Shown in pieces: positions 23,574-32,493 of a stretch of 34,648 nt of DNA. A model generated the notes under the pieces. That model was not told where the DNA came from. It saw nothing but the letters and a program-made list of their open reading frames with translations, and ran no database searches. Source of the DNA: an uncultured Oscillospiraceae bacterium (GTDB taxonomy: Bacteria > Bacillota > Clostridia > Oscillospirales > Acutalibacteraceae); NCBI GenBank assembly GCA_900544375.1, contig UQUZ01000026.1, forward strand, positions 1 through 34,648, given 5' to 3'. The stretch's first letter is position 1. Every line of letters starts with the position of its first letter. The position numbers and the translations under genes are program-made.

Positions 23574-26216
23574 TTAATCAAACATCAGCTGTGTAATTCC
23601 ATGCTTTTTTAAATAGCGGATAGAAGTAACCGATGTGCAGAGAGTAACGACAAAAACAAGCAAGAATGAACATAAAATTTCCAATGGATTAATAAAAGTT
23701 GCGATATCATCCATTTTGCCGAATACGATCTGGATGGTAGCGTATACGGCAGGAACCGAAAGCAAGATGCCACACAGGGCAAAATAAACAGATTTCAATG
23801 CAATTAGCCCTTTCAGCCGCGGCAGGCTTAAGCCGTTTAGGCGAAGCAGTGCGTAATATTTCCTTTTGCTAAATAATTCTATCCTTTCCTCGATAATCAA
23901 AATGATAATAATCACAAGCGCCATCATGCCGACCAGCGTTTGATATAATACCTTCAAAATGATCTGAAGCTCTCGGAATTCCTCCTGCTCTGCCGCATTA
24001 TTACGAAAATCAAACCCTTTGAGAAGGCCTGCATAATATTGTATTTCCGGCTCGAAGTCCTGATAGGAGACCCCCTGTTTTAAGGAAATTCTGATGCGTG
24101 AATGGGTTGGTGCGATATTTAATGATTGGAAGGATTCATTCGCCCCGATGAGCGTATATGCCATTGGTGGGACGCTGAGCGTATCAAACCAAGCAATACG
24201 CTGATAAATAATTGCGCCAATTTTTACAGAAGCATCCTTTCGCACCAGGTTGGAGCGAGCCTGCTCTTCAGTGATATAGCCATTCATACCTGTATTTTTA
24301 GGGACTAATTGTATGAGATGCAGCACATCGCCTACCGCGTAATGGGATTCCTTAAACTGGCCCTCAACGCCGGTATACTCTTCTGGTGTTAAAAAATTCT
24401 GCTGAGAATATCCATCCATTTGAACAAACTCATAGGTGGGAACCATCAGAATAACTTCCTCACCACTCCGAATCTTCTCAACATTGATTGATCCGCTCAT
24501 CACATATTGTTCCATTGATTTTAATTCTTCCTCTGAATACCCTAGATATTGAACGGATCGTGTCGGCAACGTAATATTAAAAAGATCTTTTAAAGAGGCA
24601 TTCATCTCGGCATCGTTCATATAACAGCTGTTATATGGATCTTCTTCTGCGCTGGGCGCATCCAGCAAATAAAGTTCGTTTGAATCTAAATACTCGTTGA
24701 CCATGCGGATTTGGGGATTTCTTTTTAATTGATCCGTTATATCATTCGAAATAATCTTTTTATAATCAGGTACATAAATTTTTGCCTGATCATCGGGGAC
24801 TATTACCACACGGTTCAAATCTCCCTGATCATCCACATACGAAGTGTCTGTAATAGACTGATTGGTAAGGAATTCATAATCGAAATCATGGGACATCTCG
24901 CCGCGCCCTTCCTGCATCTGCGAAGAAAATATTTTAATATAAACAGAATAAAAATTGAACAGAGACAGGCAGCATGCAATCAGCAAAGCCACAATAATCG
25001 ATTTTTTCAAATGCGATTTCAAATCCAGAAACGCTAGATGCGACAGGCCTGTTTTTCGATACTTTTTTCCCGAAGATTTTTCTCTATGTAATTGTTCTGT
25101 ATCAGCAGGAGAAAAAAGGCTGATTGGAGAAAGGCGGTTTATCTTTCTGATGCTCCATAAGCTACCCAAAAACACTGTTACCACACAGATGAAAATGCTG
25201 ATTCCAACTGCCTTCCCAGATAGAGCGATACTATGATCGAGCCCGATAAAACGGTTAAATAAAAATACGGCAATCCAGGATATACCATACCCAAGCATCA
25301 GCCCCAAAGGTATGGCTAAAACCAGCAAAATCACAATTTTAAACAGAATAAAAGCAACACTGTCCGCCTTTGTCATATTCAGGCATCTAAAAATTGCAAG
25401 CTTACGCTGCTGGCTATCAATAAAATAGGTAAAGATATAGATATTCAGAAAAAAGGAGCATATTGACGTTAAAATCACCACTGCTGTAGGAACTGTATAT
25501 TTTTCGCTTCGATCATTTACAGCACGGTTCGCATTGGCGACAAGATTGGGTATGTTATGATAATCGGCCTGTCCGAAAGCGGTTGATGTATCCAGGAGCA
25601 AATGGCGCTGGTAAACAGCCGGATTTTCTTGCGCTTCTTCTAGGCTGATTAGCGCATTGGGTAAAAGAGCTTCTCCATTTTTCGGCTTTTCCCATCTGGC
25701 GGAATAGTCGCTGATCAGGCCGACCAGCCTATAGCTTTGATCCCCAACCGTAATAGTTTCTCCTAATTTGTTTAATTCAGGGAACTGATAGATAAGGGAA
25801 TTACAGAGCGCCAGCTCCCCCCTATGCTGTGGCAGCCTGCCCTCCAGCAGCTTCATGCTACTCAAATCAATCGCCGCCTCATCCATATAGCCGATCGTCA
25901 ATTCTGCTTTACCAGCCTCATCCTGGCGAAATACGGATACGGTTCCTACCTGTTCGATGCCCTCTGTGGGAATGGCTTCCTTTATATCATTCCGCGTATT
26001 TTGCAAGCCGCCGGCCTGCTTCTCTGCATGGTAAAGGATATCATCAAAATATCCATATACTTGAAAAGATTTTTCAAGCGCACCATTCATAAAAGAATTG
26101 GAAACGGTAAAAATCACAATCGGCACCAAAAAGGAAAACAGGATTCCAAAAGCCAGAAGCGCCGAATTCTTCGAGCGAAAGGTGTCTTTGAATGAAAGAC
26201 GTAATATCTGTTTCAT
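23574..26216 (-). CDS. ABC transporter permease, FtsX/MacB-type, 880 aa
   Basis: This is the membrane part of a type VII-like ABC system. The start MKQILRLSFKDTFRSKNSAL is followed by a membrane helix at about 18-40 and a large extracytoplasmic domain to about 240. Three helices (about 245-365) form the first FtsX domain. After a cytoplasmic linker, a second module has a helix at 405-430, a very large extracellular domain (about 435-745) and three helices (about 750-775, 805-825, 845-865). Such duplicated permeases occur in peptide immunity/sensing (BceB-like) and bacteriocin-associated systems. AAGGAG lies 6 nt before the ATG. It follows the ATPase gene by 55 nt. Confidence 0.9.
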   Translation of the reverse strand: MKQILRLSFKDTFRSKNSALLAFGILFSFLVPIVIFTVSNSFMNGALEKSFQVYGYFDDILYHAEKQAGGLQNTRNDIKEAIPTEGIEQVGTVSVFRQDEAGKAELTIGYMDEAAIDLSSMKLLEGRLPQHRGELALCNSLIYQFPELNKLGETITVGDQSYRLVGLISDYSARWEKPKNGEALLPNALISLEEAQENPAVYQRHLLLDTSTAFGQADYHNIPNLVANANRAVNDRSEKYTVPTAVVILTSICSFFLNIYIFTYFIDSQQRKLAIFRCLNMTKADSVAFILFKIVILLVLAIPLGLMLGYGISWIAVFLFNRFIGLDHSIALSGKAVGISIFICVVTVFLGSLWSIRKINRLSPISLFSPADTEQLHREKSSGKKYRKTGLSHLAFLDLKSHLKKSIIVALLIACCLSLFNFYSVYIKIFSSQMQEGRGEMSHDFDYEFLTNQSITDTSYVDDQGDLNRVVIVPDDQAKIYVPDYKKIISNDITDQLKRNPQIRMVNEYLDSNELYLLDAPSAEEDPYNSCYMNDAEMNASLKDLFNITLPTRSVQYLGYSEEELKSMEQYVMSGSINVEKIRSGEEVILMVPTYEFVQMDGYSQQNFLTPEEYTGVEGQFKESHYAVGDVLHLIQLVPKNTGMNGYITEEQARSNLVRKDASVKIGAIIYQRIAWFDTLSVPPMAYTLIGANESFQSLNIAPTHSRIRISLKQGVSYQDFEPEIQYYAGLLKGFDFRNNAAEQEEFRELQIILKVLYQTLVGMMALVIIIILIIEERIELFSKRKYYALLRLNGLSLPRLKGLIALKSVYFALCGILLSVPAVYATIQIVFGKMDDIATFINPLEILCSFLLVFVVTLCTSVTSIRYLKKHGITQLMFD

Positions 26217-26271
26217 AGAATCTCCTTCTACATCATCGTGATGAATCTTTCAGCAGATTGGAAAAAACACC

Positions 26272-26955
26272 TTAAAGCAGACCTTTGTCGTCAACAATTT
26301 TCCCATCGTCAATGGTTAGAATCCGTTTTGTACGATTGGCGAGTTCCAGATTATGCGTTACCATCACATAAGTTTGATGCAAGTTTTTATTTGTTTTAAT
26401 CATAAATTCAAAAATGGAATCGCCGGACTGCTTATCCAAGTTCCCAGTCGGCTCGTCAGCCAAAATGATCGCAGGCTTCGTAATCAGTGCTCTCGCAATT
26501 GCAACACGCTGCTGTTGCCCTCCAGACAACTGATAGGGGTAAAACTTCAGCCGCTCTTCAAGCTCAAGTAATGTGATAATTTCAGCCTCGTAATCCTTAT
26601 CATATGCCATCTTGCCCAAATCCAACGGCAAACGAATATTTTCCAAAACAGTCAATTCATTGATCAGATTATAGCTTTGAAAAATAAAACCGATGTGTTT
26701 GCTTCTGAATTTTGTGAGCGCAGCATCCTGCAACTGATTGATATTGATTCCATTGATTAGGACGCTCCCCGCTGTAGGCTGGTCAATACCGCCTAGCAAG
26801 TGAAGCAGCGTTGACTTGCCGGATCCGCTTCTCCCCACGATCGAAGTGAACTCCCCGGACGCAACGCTGATATTAACATGATCAACGCCCATCACAATAT
26901 TTTTGCCCTGTCGGTATTCCTTTGTAAGATCCTTTGTCTGAATTGCGGTTTCCAT
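26272..26955 (-). CDS. ABC transporter ATP-binding protein (LolD/MacB/BceA type)
   Basis: The 227-residue ATPase powers the permease encoded next. All motifs are intact: Walker A GRSGSGKST (41-49), Q-loop Gln93 in IFQSYNL, signature LSGGQQQRVAIARAL (143 onward), Walker B IILADEPTGNLD (163-174) and switch His201 in VMVTHNLE. The sequence type groups with exporters or mechanotransmission ATPases partnering FtsX-like permeases, including the ATPases of lactococcin 972-type loci. GGAGG lies 8 nt before the ATG. The gene is separated from the secreted-peptide gene by a terminator, so it is presumably reached by read-through or a weak internal promoter. Confidence 0.93.
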   Translation of the reverse strand: METAIQTKDLTKEYRQGKNIVMGVDHVNISVASGEFTSIVGRSGSGKSTLLHLLGGIDQPTAGSVLINGININQLQDAALTKFRSKHIGFIFQSYNLINELTVLENIRLPLDLGKMAYDKDYEAEIITLLELEERLKFYPYQLSGGQQQRVAIARALITKPAIILADEPTGNLDKQSGDSIFEFMIKTNKNLHQTYVMVTHNLELANRTKRILTIDDGKIVDDKGLL

Positions 26956-27017
26956 ATGCCAACCTCCATTGCATCATCGATAGGAAATTCAATGAATCAA
27001 TTCTGATCATGCTACGC

Positions 27018-27070
27018 CAAAAATGCCACGGCAGTTGCATTGAACGTGTGCGAAATGAACTGCCGTGGCA
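27018..27070 (-). terminator. Terminator between the secreted peptide and the ABC genes
   Basis: TGCCACGGCAGTT and AACTGCCGTGGCA form a perfect 13-bp stem (27058-27070 with 27024-27036) with a 21-nt loop, followed on the minus strand by TTTTTGG. It lies 15 nt past the stop of the peptide gene and 60 nt before the ATPase gene. Confidence 0.82.
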
Positions 27071-27084
27071 CAACCTAGCTTAAT

Positions 27085-27429
27085 TTAAAAATCAAAGGGC
27101 ATCCATGCGGTGCAATTGTACTTCGTCCCGTCAATCCAGTAATACCCAAATGACTGACCAGATTTGAAAATCAGGTAACTCGATCTGCTTTTGGCCTCAG
27201 CTCCTCGATTTTCGATCCTGTCCCCATACTGAATGTTTCCGCTTTTTACCTGCCAGGTGATCTGCGCACCAATCAGTTTGGTTGTCGTGTCCTGTGTTGT
27301 GCTTGCATAGCAGCGTTTGCTCTCGTTGCCATGCCAGAACACGATGCCGGCAGATGCCGAAAGCGCCATAGTCGTCAGAACCATAACCGCAACAAGCGCA
27401 GTGGCTACAAGCTTTTTGAACTTCTTCAT
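27085..27429 (-). CDS. Small secreted peptide/protein, bacteriocin-like context
   Basis: The 114-residue precursor has a strong signal peptide (MKKFKKLVATALVAVMVLTT, probable cleavage after SASA). The mature part of about 86 residues starts GIVFWHGNESKRCYASTTQD. It has two cysteines (in KRCYAS and YNCTAW), many Tyr/Trp/Phe, several polar beta-like strands and no anchor. I do not recognise the family. The size, signal peptide and adjacent ATPase plus large permease recall the lactococcin 972 group, but the sequence is not an evident member. TAAGGAGG lies 7 nt before the ATG. It has a consensus promoter and its own terminator, so it is probably made at a higher level than the transporter. Confidence 0.8.
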   Translation of the reverse strand: MKKFKKLVATALVAVMVLTTMALSASAGIVFWHGNESKRCYASTTQDTTTKLIGAQITWQVKSGNIQYGDRIENRGAEAKSRSSYLIFKSGQSFGYYWIDGTKYNCTAWMPFDF

Positions 27430-27560
27430 TGTGAAAGCCTCCTTATCACTTTATGTTTAATAAAAACCGAGCATCTCGCACACTAGATATCCGGCCTTAT
27501 TTTACAAATACGCCCATTTAAACACATAATACATCTAAACTATTTGCATCTGTTTATTAT

Positions 27561-27589
27561 ATATTAATATATGTTTTAACTAATGTCAA
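27561..27589 (-). promoter_or_regulatory. Promoter of the secreted peptide gene
   Basis: The minus strand has a perfect TTGACA (27584-27589), a 17-nt spacer and TAATAT (27561-27566), within a strongly AT-rich region. The predicted leader is about 125 nt. Confidence 0.75.
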
Positions 27590-27657
27590 CCATAATTTAT
27601 ATAATATGTTTTATTTAGTTGGCATTAAATCCATAAATCAGCATTTAACTTTTGAGC

Positions 27658-27693
27658 ATAAAAATACCCCAGGAGAAAACTCCTGGGGTATTT
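27658..27693 (-). terminator. Terminator of the foldase gene
   Basis: AAATACCCCAGGAG and CTCCTGGGGTATTT form a perfect 14-bp stem with a 4-nt loop. The minus strand continues TTTTTATG. It lies 24 nt past the stop at 27717. Confidence 0.9.
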
Positions 27694-27716
27694 CAAAATT
27701 GGAATGTAATAAATGC

Positions 27717-29390
27717 TTAAGCCGACGCGCTGTTGAGCGCCTGATTCTTCTTCATCTTCGCCATGAGGTCATCAATGACCTTCTGAACCTTGTTGCCCTT
27801 GAGCTCGATTTTGTTTTCATCCTTTTTAAGCAACTCATCCGTGTAGGTTTTTGCATCTTCAGAACTGAGCGCGTCACGAATCTTGAGCTTCCACAGCGGC
27901 TCGTCGTTCTTTTGGATGAAATACATCACATGGTAGCCGTAGTCGGATTCCACAATGCCGGTATCGCCCGCTTTACGGGCCGCGTCAAAGCACCAATTTT
28001 CAAACGCCTTCACCATTTGGCCCTTATAAACGCGCTCATACAAACCGCCCGTGCTCTGGGAGCCGGTATCCTCTGTTTTCTCTGTGGCGAGCGCTGCAAA
28101 GCTCTCCTCTGTCTTATCGCCTTTCTGCCACTCTGCAAGGGCATCCTCAGCCTTCTTCTTTGCATCAGCCTTTGCCTTTGTCTGGTCCTCGGCCTCCGAA
28201 TCCACCTTAAAGAGAATGTGGCGGACATCCACGGTTTCAGAAGCATCACGGTGCGCCGCCTCTACGATATAGACCACATAGCATCCGGCGTCTGTTTCGA
28301 AAACCTTCTTGTCGCCCTTCTTTGCGGAGGCAGCCCACTTGACGGCGTCATCGCTAATCTGGGAGAATTGGGTCACCGCTGTATTCTTCATCAGCGTGGC
28401 CTCGTCCTTTTTATAATCATCCTTCTGATCCTTGGAGGCATTGGCCAGTGCCTGCTCCTTAAAGGATTCCTCACCCGTCACTTTACCCAGCATCGCGTCG
28501 GCCTTGGCCTTCGTTTCCTTCTTAGCCTTTTCATCGAGCTCTTTTTTCTGCGCATCCGTCGCATCCTTCGGGTAATCCGGCGTTTCCGTGGTAAATTGGA
28601 ACATGCGCGCAGTCAAAACGTTGTAGGTATTCTGATCTTTTTGATACTTTGCTTCCAACTGCTCGTCTGTATAGTTGCGGGCCAGCTCGTCGCTTTTCTG
28701 CTCAATGAGCTTGCTGGAGAGCGTTTCGAGCTCCATCGCCTCGCGCAGAATCTTTTCATTCACACCGCGGCCATAATACAGGCGCAGGTAAGCATTGAGC
28801 GAATAATCGCTGCTGGCTGCCTGCTCGCGGATGCTCTTGATAGTCTCGTCAATTTCCTTCTGCTCATCCTCGCTCAGCGTAATATTCGCTGCTTTTGCCT
28901 CTTTGCCAAGCGTGATATACTGCTGCAAAAACTCATTGGTTTTATCCCTGAGGTAATCCGACCACATATAGTCGTCGCCCTTGCCCTCGGCATCCTCACC
29001 GTTATACTTCTGCTCGCTGGGAACGGTGCTGTAATCCATCATGCCCGGAATGCCGCTGATACCATACTGCGCATATTGCTGCGCCTGGCTGGCATAGTTG
29101 GAGTAGATCTGTTGGTAGTAGTATGTATACTGCGCCTGGTTGATTTTTGTGTCTCCAACCGTCATCACAGTCGTCATCCGCTGTGGAACGCCCATAAAAT
29201 TGAGGAACCAACCGATTGCAAATACCACGGCAACCGCCGCGATCACAATCGGAATCGCCTTGACGAGCTTCTGCTCCATGGCGATGCGCTTGGGCGACTT
29301 CTTTTCGCGCTTCTTGGCGATCTTCGCCTGCCGCGCCTTTCGCTCCTCGCGATATAGCTCGGCCTGCGATTTTTCATTTTTGTTTGCCAT
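27717..29390 (-). CDS. Membrane-anchored peptidyl-prolyl isomerase (parvulin, PrsA/SurA-like)
   Basis: This is an extracytoplasmic foldase helping secreted proteins to fold. The 557-residue protein begins with a highly charged cytoplasmic segment (MANKNEKSQAELYREERKAR) and one membrane helix at about 45-65 (IPIVIAAVAVVFAIGWFL). A SurA_N/trigger-like helical region follows at about 80-255, and then the PPIase part. A parvulin core starts at VDVRHILFKVD (near 388) and includes STGGLYERVYKGQMVKAFEN and SDYGYHVMYF. The segment at about 258-385 (LTARMFQF ... CYVVYIVEAAHRD) looks like a second, degenerate parvulin copy. There is no lipobox, unlike PrsA. The ATG at 29390 is preferred over the one at 29399 by its distance from AAAAGG. 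Confidence 0.92.
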   Translation of the reverse strand: MANKNEKSQAELYREERKARQAKIAKKREKKSPKRIAMEQKLVKAIPIVIAAVAVVFAIGWFLNFMGVPQRMTTVMTVGDTKINQAQYTYYYQQIYSNYASQAQQYAQYGISGIPGMMDYSTVPSEQKYNGEDAEGKGDDYMWSDYLRDKTNEFLQQYITLGKEAKAANITLSEDEQKEIDETIKSIREQAASSDYSLNAYLRLYYGRGVNEKILREAMELETLSSKLIEQKSDELARNYTDEQLEAKYQKDQNTYNVLTARMFQFTTETPDYPKDATDAQKKELDEKAKKETKAKADAMLGKVTGEESFKEQALANASKDQKDDYKKDEATLMKNTAVTQFSQISDDAVKWAASAKKGDKKVFETDAGCYVVYIVEAAHRDASETVDVRHILFKVDSEAEDQTKAKADAKKKAEDALAEWQKGDKTEESFAALATEKTEDTGSQSTGGLYERVYKGQMVKAFENWCFDAARKAGDTGIVESDYGYHVMYFIQKNDEPLWKLKIRDALSSEDAKTYTDELLKKDENKIELKGNKVQKVIDDLMAKMKKNQALNSASA

Positions 29391-29488
29391 TGTGTTCATC
29401 CTTTTCTCGTGTACTATCCGGTAAGCGGCGCTTTTTAAATGCTTACCCCAAGGCGCCACTGAAACCATGATTCCAACATAACAAAGGT

Positions 29489-29517
29489 ATTCTATCCTAT
29501 TTAAACGAATTTTTCAA
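29489..29517 (-). promoter_or_regulatory. Promoter of the foldase gene
   Basis: The minus strand has TTGAAA (29512-29517), a 17-nt spacer and TAGAAT (29489-29494), about 95 nt before the start codon. Confidence 0.7.
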
Positions 29518-29593
29518 GCGTATTCCAAAGAAATACAGCTTTTTCACATTGTATTCACACTTCTCACAATCTTCGCACAATATTGAAAAGAGC

Positions 29594-30988
29594 CTATCCG
29601 ATCATTTTATCCAGCGCTTTGAGATAGGAGGTGTTTCCGCCGATCAGGGAATAATTGACGAGCAATACATCCTGAATGCCATGCGTTTTGACAAACGATG
29701 ATAAATCCGTTTCGATATTGCGCGGGTCAAGAACATAGATTTCCTCATAATTATCCACCAGGAAGGGCACGAGCGCATTGCCGTAGGAATCCTTGATAAC
29801 CAGAATCTTTTTGCCATTTTTTTGATCCGTCACAATCTTGGAGAGCGGCGTATCTCCCTGGATAAAGGCGAGATATTTATTATCCGCCCCAATTTTTGTA
29901 GAAACGATCGTCAGATGGTGCCCATTCTTCATTGTTGCGTCATCATAATATTCACCGTCCGCCTCACGCCGCGGCAGAAAGTATTCGAGATAATCCGGGT
30001 TATTCTTCAAAACATCCGCATTGGTATAACGATACATGCTGCCAACAAAATTTTCAATTTTGCCGCTCTCCAATGCATTTAGAGGCACCGGCTCCAAGCC
30101 GGCCGCTTGGCAGAAAGCGGAATAGGCGTAATATGCGCCCCTTGCCGTCCAGTGGTGATCGGTGCGGAAATAAACGTATTCATCCAAATGCATCCCGATA
30201 GAAGAAACTGCATCTACCCCTTTCAGGTTCGCCTGCTTGAACTGCTCATATGCATAGGCAATACCTGCTTTTTGAGAGCGGTTTCCAGTGTGATAATCAT
30301 CGGGGCTGTAGAATTCTGTAGCAGTCGGCGCAAGCAACGCATAAATCTTCTGGCCAGAAAGCTTCTGCGCTAATCGGTTGACAATGTCCGTATATTTGCG
30401 AATTTTTGTCTTGTCAATCCCATAGATTTCCAGTGCAGCCTTGCGATCCTTATCGATGAGGATATAGCCGTTTTCATACACTTCGTCGTCGTTCACCTTG
30501 GGCTGATAGGGGGCTTTCGTTTCCTGCTCCTGTGCCGCGCCTTTTGTAGAATCTTCCACCAGCGCCTCGCCACCGAAATCCTCCTTTCCCTCCTTTTCAA
30601 TCAGCACCAGATCGCTCTTGCCCGCAGCCTGCGTAAAAATGCCGTTGAGCTTTTGGTTGACAGAGAGAAAAAAATCCCGCAGCGGGAACGTGTCCGCATA
30701 ATACTCCTCAAAATCTTTGGTGAAAGAGCCGTCGAATAACGCTTGAAGTGTGAAAGCCGGCCGTGTTTTCAGGTTACGGTTTTCCTTTTCAGATACGGTT
30801 TTATCCTGATCCACCAGGCTTGTAACGCCCAGCACAAACAGTGGAAGGACAAACAGCGCCACCGCCACAAGGCAAAGAATACGCTGAATGCTATGCGCTC
30901 TACGCCGCCTTTGATCGGAAGCGATATCTCTGTGCGCCCCCACATGATAGACGGTCGGGCCGTTTGGTTTTTTCTTCCTATATTTCAT
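29594..30988 (-). CDS. DHHW family protein (AlgX/AlgJ-like, partner of MBOAT)
   Basis: The 464-residue protein has a basic N-terminus, one membrane helix at about 36-58 (ILCLVAVALFVLPLFVLGV) and an extracytoplasmic SGNH-hydrolase-like domain. The family motif is FRTDHHWTARGAYYAYSAF with DHHW at 277-280, and the nucleophile candidate Ser401 lies in VIKDSYGNALVPF. Proteins of this type work with a membrane-bound O-acyltransferase, the extracellular member transferring or handling acetyl groups on a polymer such as a teichoic acid, polysaccharide or peptidoglycan. The MBOAT gene is 18 nt upstream in the same direction. GGAGG lies upstream of the ATG. The polymer substrate cannot be deduced. Confidence 0.9.
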   Translation of the reverse strand: MKYRKKKPNGPTVYHVGAHRDIASDQRRRRAHSIQRILCLVAVALFVLPLFVLGVTSLVDQDKTVSEKENRNLKTRPAFTLQALFDGSFTKDFEEYYADTFPLRDFFLSVNQKLNGIFTQAAGKSDLVLIEKEGKEDFGGEALVEDSTKGAAQEQETKAPYQPKVNDDEVYENGYILIDKDRKAALEIYGIDKTKIRKYTDIVNRLAQKLSGQKIYALLAPTATEFYSPDDYHTGNRSQKAGIAYAYEQFKQANLKGVDAVSSIGMHLDEYVYFRTDHHWTARGAYYAYSAFCQAAGLEPVPLNALESGKIENFVGSMYRYTNADVLKNNPDYLEYFLPRREADGEYYDDATMKNGHHLTIVSTKIGADNKYLAFIQGDTPLSKIVTDQKNGKKILVIKDSYGNALVPFLVDNYEEIYVLDPRNIETDLSSFVKTHGIQDVLLVNYSLIGGNTSYLKALDKMIG

Positions 30989-31006
30989 GCAACCTGCCTC
31001 CCTTGC

Positions 31007-32410
31007 TTAAAATCGGAAATAGAGGAACGGATTGTAGCTTGCCCCCACCAGCGCGGCAGTGGAGAAAAACAGCAGCGCTACATCATAAAGGATCCCGGCC
31101 GCTCCTGCAAGCGATTCCTGCACGGGTCCCTTGCGGGAAAAGCGGATCAGCAGCGCCTTAACAAGCTTGGAAACTGGGATGCAGGCGATGATCGCCACAA
31201 GGAAAAACACAAGATGGTTTTTCAACAAAACCGTATCCGTTGGCAACACGCCCGCCTGCCCGCTAAAGCCGAACATGAGCTTCAACATCTGCCCGAGGCG
31301 GGATACGTCGTCAAAATAGAAAAACACCCAGCCGACAACGATAATAAATAGCGCGTAAGCATGCCCCACCACAGCAGGCAGTTTTTTCAGGAACTTGCCG
31401 AGGAACAGCTTTTCAATTGCCAGGAAAACAAAGTAATACAGCCCCCAGAGGACGAAATTCCAGCTTGCGCCGTGCCACAACCCTGTCAGCGCCCATACGA
31501 TAAACATATTGCGTAGCTGGTGCCTGCGATTGCCGCCCAGCGGAATATAGACATAATCCCGGAAGAAAGTGCTCAGGCTGATATGCCAGCGGCGCCAAAA
31601 TTCCGTGATAGATTTAGAAATATAAGGATAATTAAAATTCTCAACATAAGTGAAGCCAAACATGTGACCAAGCCCAATCGCCATATCGCTGTATCCTGAA
31701 AAGTCGAAATAAATATGCAGCGCAAACGCCAACGCGTACAGCCAGTAAAAGAGAACGGACTTTTCCTCCGAAGCCCGAAACGCGCCGCACAGCTCTCCCA
31801 ATTGATTGGCTAAGAGGATCTTTTTTCCCAATCCGATAATAAACCGCCTGATTCCCTCCGCGGCAAGAGCGGTGGAATGGGTCCGATCCTCAAGCTGCGC
31901 GGCAATATCAGAATACCGGACAATCGGCCCGGCGATCAGCTGGGGAAACATCGCGATATAGGCCGCGAGATGAACCAGATTTTTTTGTGCGGGTTCTCCC
32001 CGATACACGTCCACAGTATAGCTGATGATCTGGAAGGTATAGAAGCTGATCCCGATGGGCAGAGCAATATGCAGGAGCGGAAAGTCCGCGCCGGCAACCG
32101 CATTGAAGTTCTGCAGAAAAAAGTCCGCATACTTAAAATACAAGAGAAAACAAAGACTGATTCCCACCGAAATTCCGCAGATATATTTCGCGGCCCGCCC
32201 GCCCCGATACCGTTCCAGCAAAAGCCCGAAGCCGTAACCGCACAGAATGGAGACCGCCATCAGCAAAACATACTTCGGCTCTCCCCAGGCATATAAAAAC
32301 AAGCTGGAGAACAGCAGCACTCCATTGCGGAACCGGGCTGGAGTGACAAAATAGGCTGCCAGGACCAGAGGAAGAAAATAATATAAAAACGGGATACTGG
32401 AAAAAAGCAT
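31007..32410 (-). CDS. MBOAT family membrane-bound O-acyltransferase (AlgI/PatA-like)
   Basis: The 467-residue, polytopic protein (about eleven helices) belongs to the bacterial AlgI/DltB-type O-acyltransferases that carry acetyl groups across the membrane. The conserved signature is ITEFWRRWHISLSTFFRDYV with His276, followed by YIPLGGNR, and then the invariant catalytic His313 in ALTGLWHGASWNFVLWG. The start MLFSSIPFLYYFLPLVLAAY is usual for the group. AAAGGAAG lies upstream of the ATG. It forms a two-gene unit with the DHHW protein, a combination common in Clostridia; neighbouring lipoprotein and sigma/anti-sigma genes lie 83 nt upstream in the same direction and could control it. Confidence 0.94.
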   Translation of the reverse strand: MLFSSIPFLYYFLPLVLAAYFVTPARFRNGVLLFSSLFLYAWGEPKYVLLMAVSILCGYGFGLLLERYRGGRAAKYICGISVGISLCFLLYFKYADFFLQNFNAVAGADFPLLHIALPIGISFYTFQIISYTVDVYRGEPAQKNLVHLAAYIAMFPQLIAGPIVRYSDIAAQLEDRTHSTALAAEGIRRFIIGLGKKILLANQLGELCGAFRASEEKSVLFYWLYALAFALHIYFDFSGYSDMAIGLGHMFGFTYVENFNYPYISKSITEFWRRWHISLSTFFRDYVYIPLGGNRRHQLRNMFIVWALTGLWHGASWNFVLWGLYYFVFLAIEKLFLGKFLKKLPAVVGHAYALFIIVVGWVFFYFDDVSRLGQMLKLMFGFSGQAGVLPTDTVLLKNHLVFFLVAIIACIPVSKLVKALLIRFSRKGPVQESLAGAAGILYDVALLFFSTAALVGASYNPFLYFRF

Positions 32411-32493
32411 CGCGGCACTTCCTTTACTGGCTTATCGTGCAATTTTTAATCCGGGGACTTTTACACACGTCTCAGCGTATCGCTCTCTAATAC

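Noticed and set aside
27085..27429. Naming the secreted peptide as lactococcin 972
   Set aside because: The arrangement is similar but I could not align the mature peptide with the family's Trp/Tyr pattern; only the genetic context resembles it.
27606..29357. A 583-aa plus-strand frame opposite the foldase gene
   Set aside because: It mirrors the foldase coding region in antisense, is leucine- and histidine-rich without domain features, begins inside the terminator region and has no ribosome binding site.
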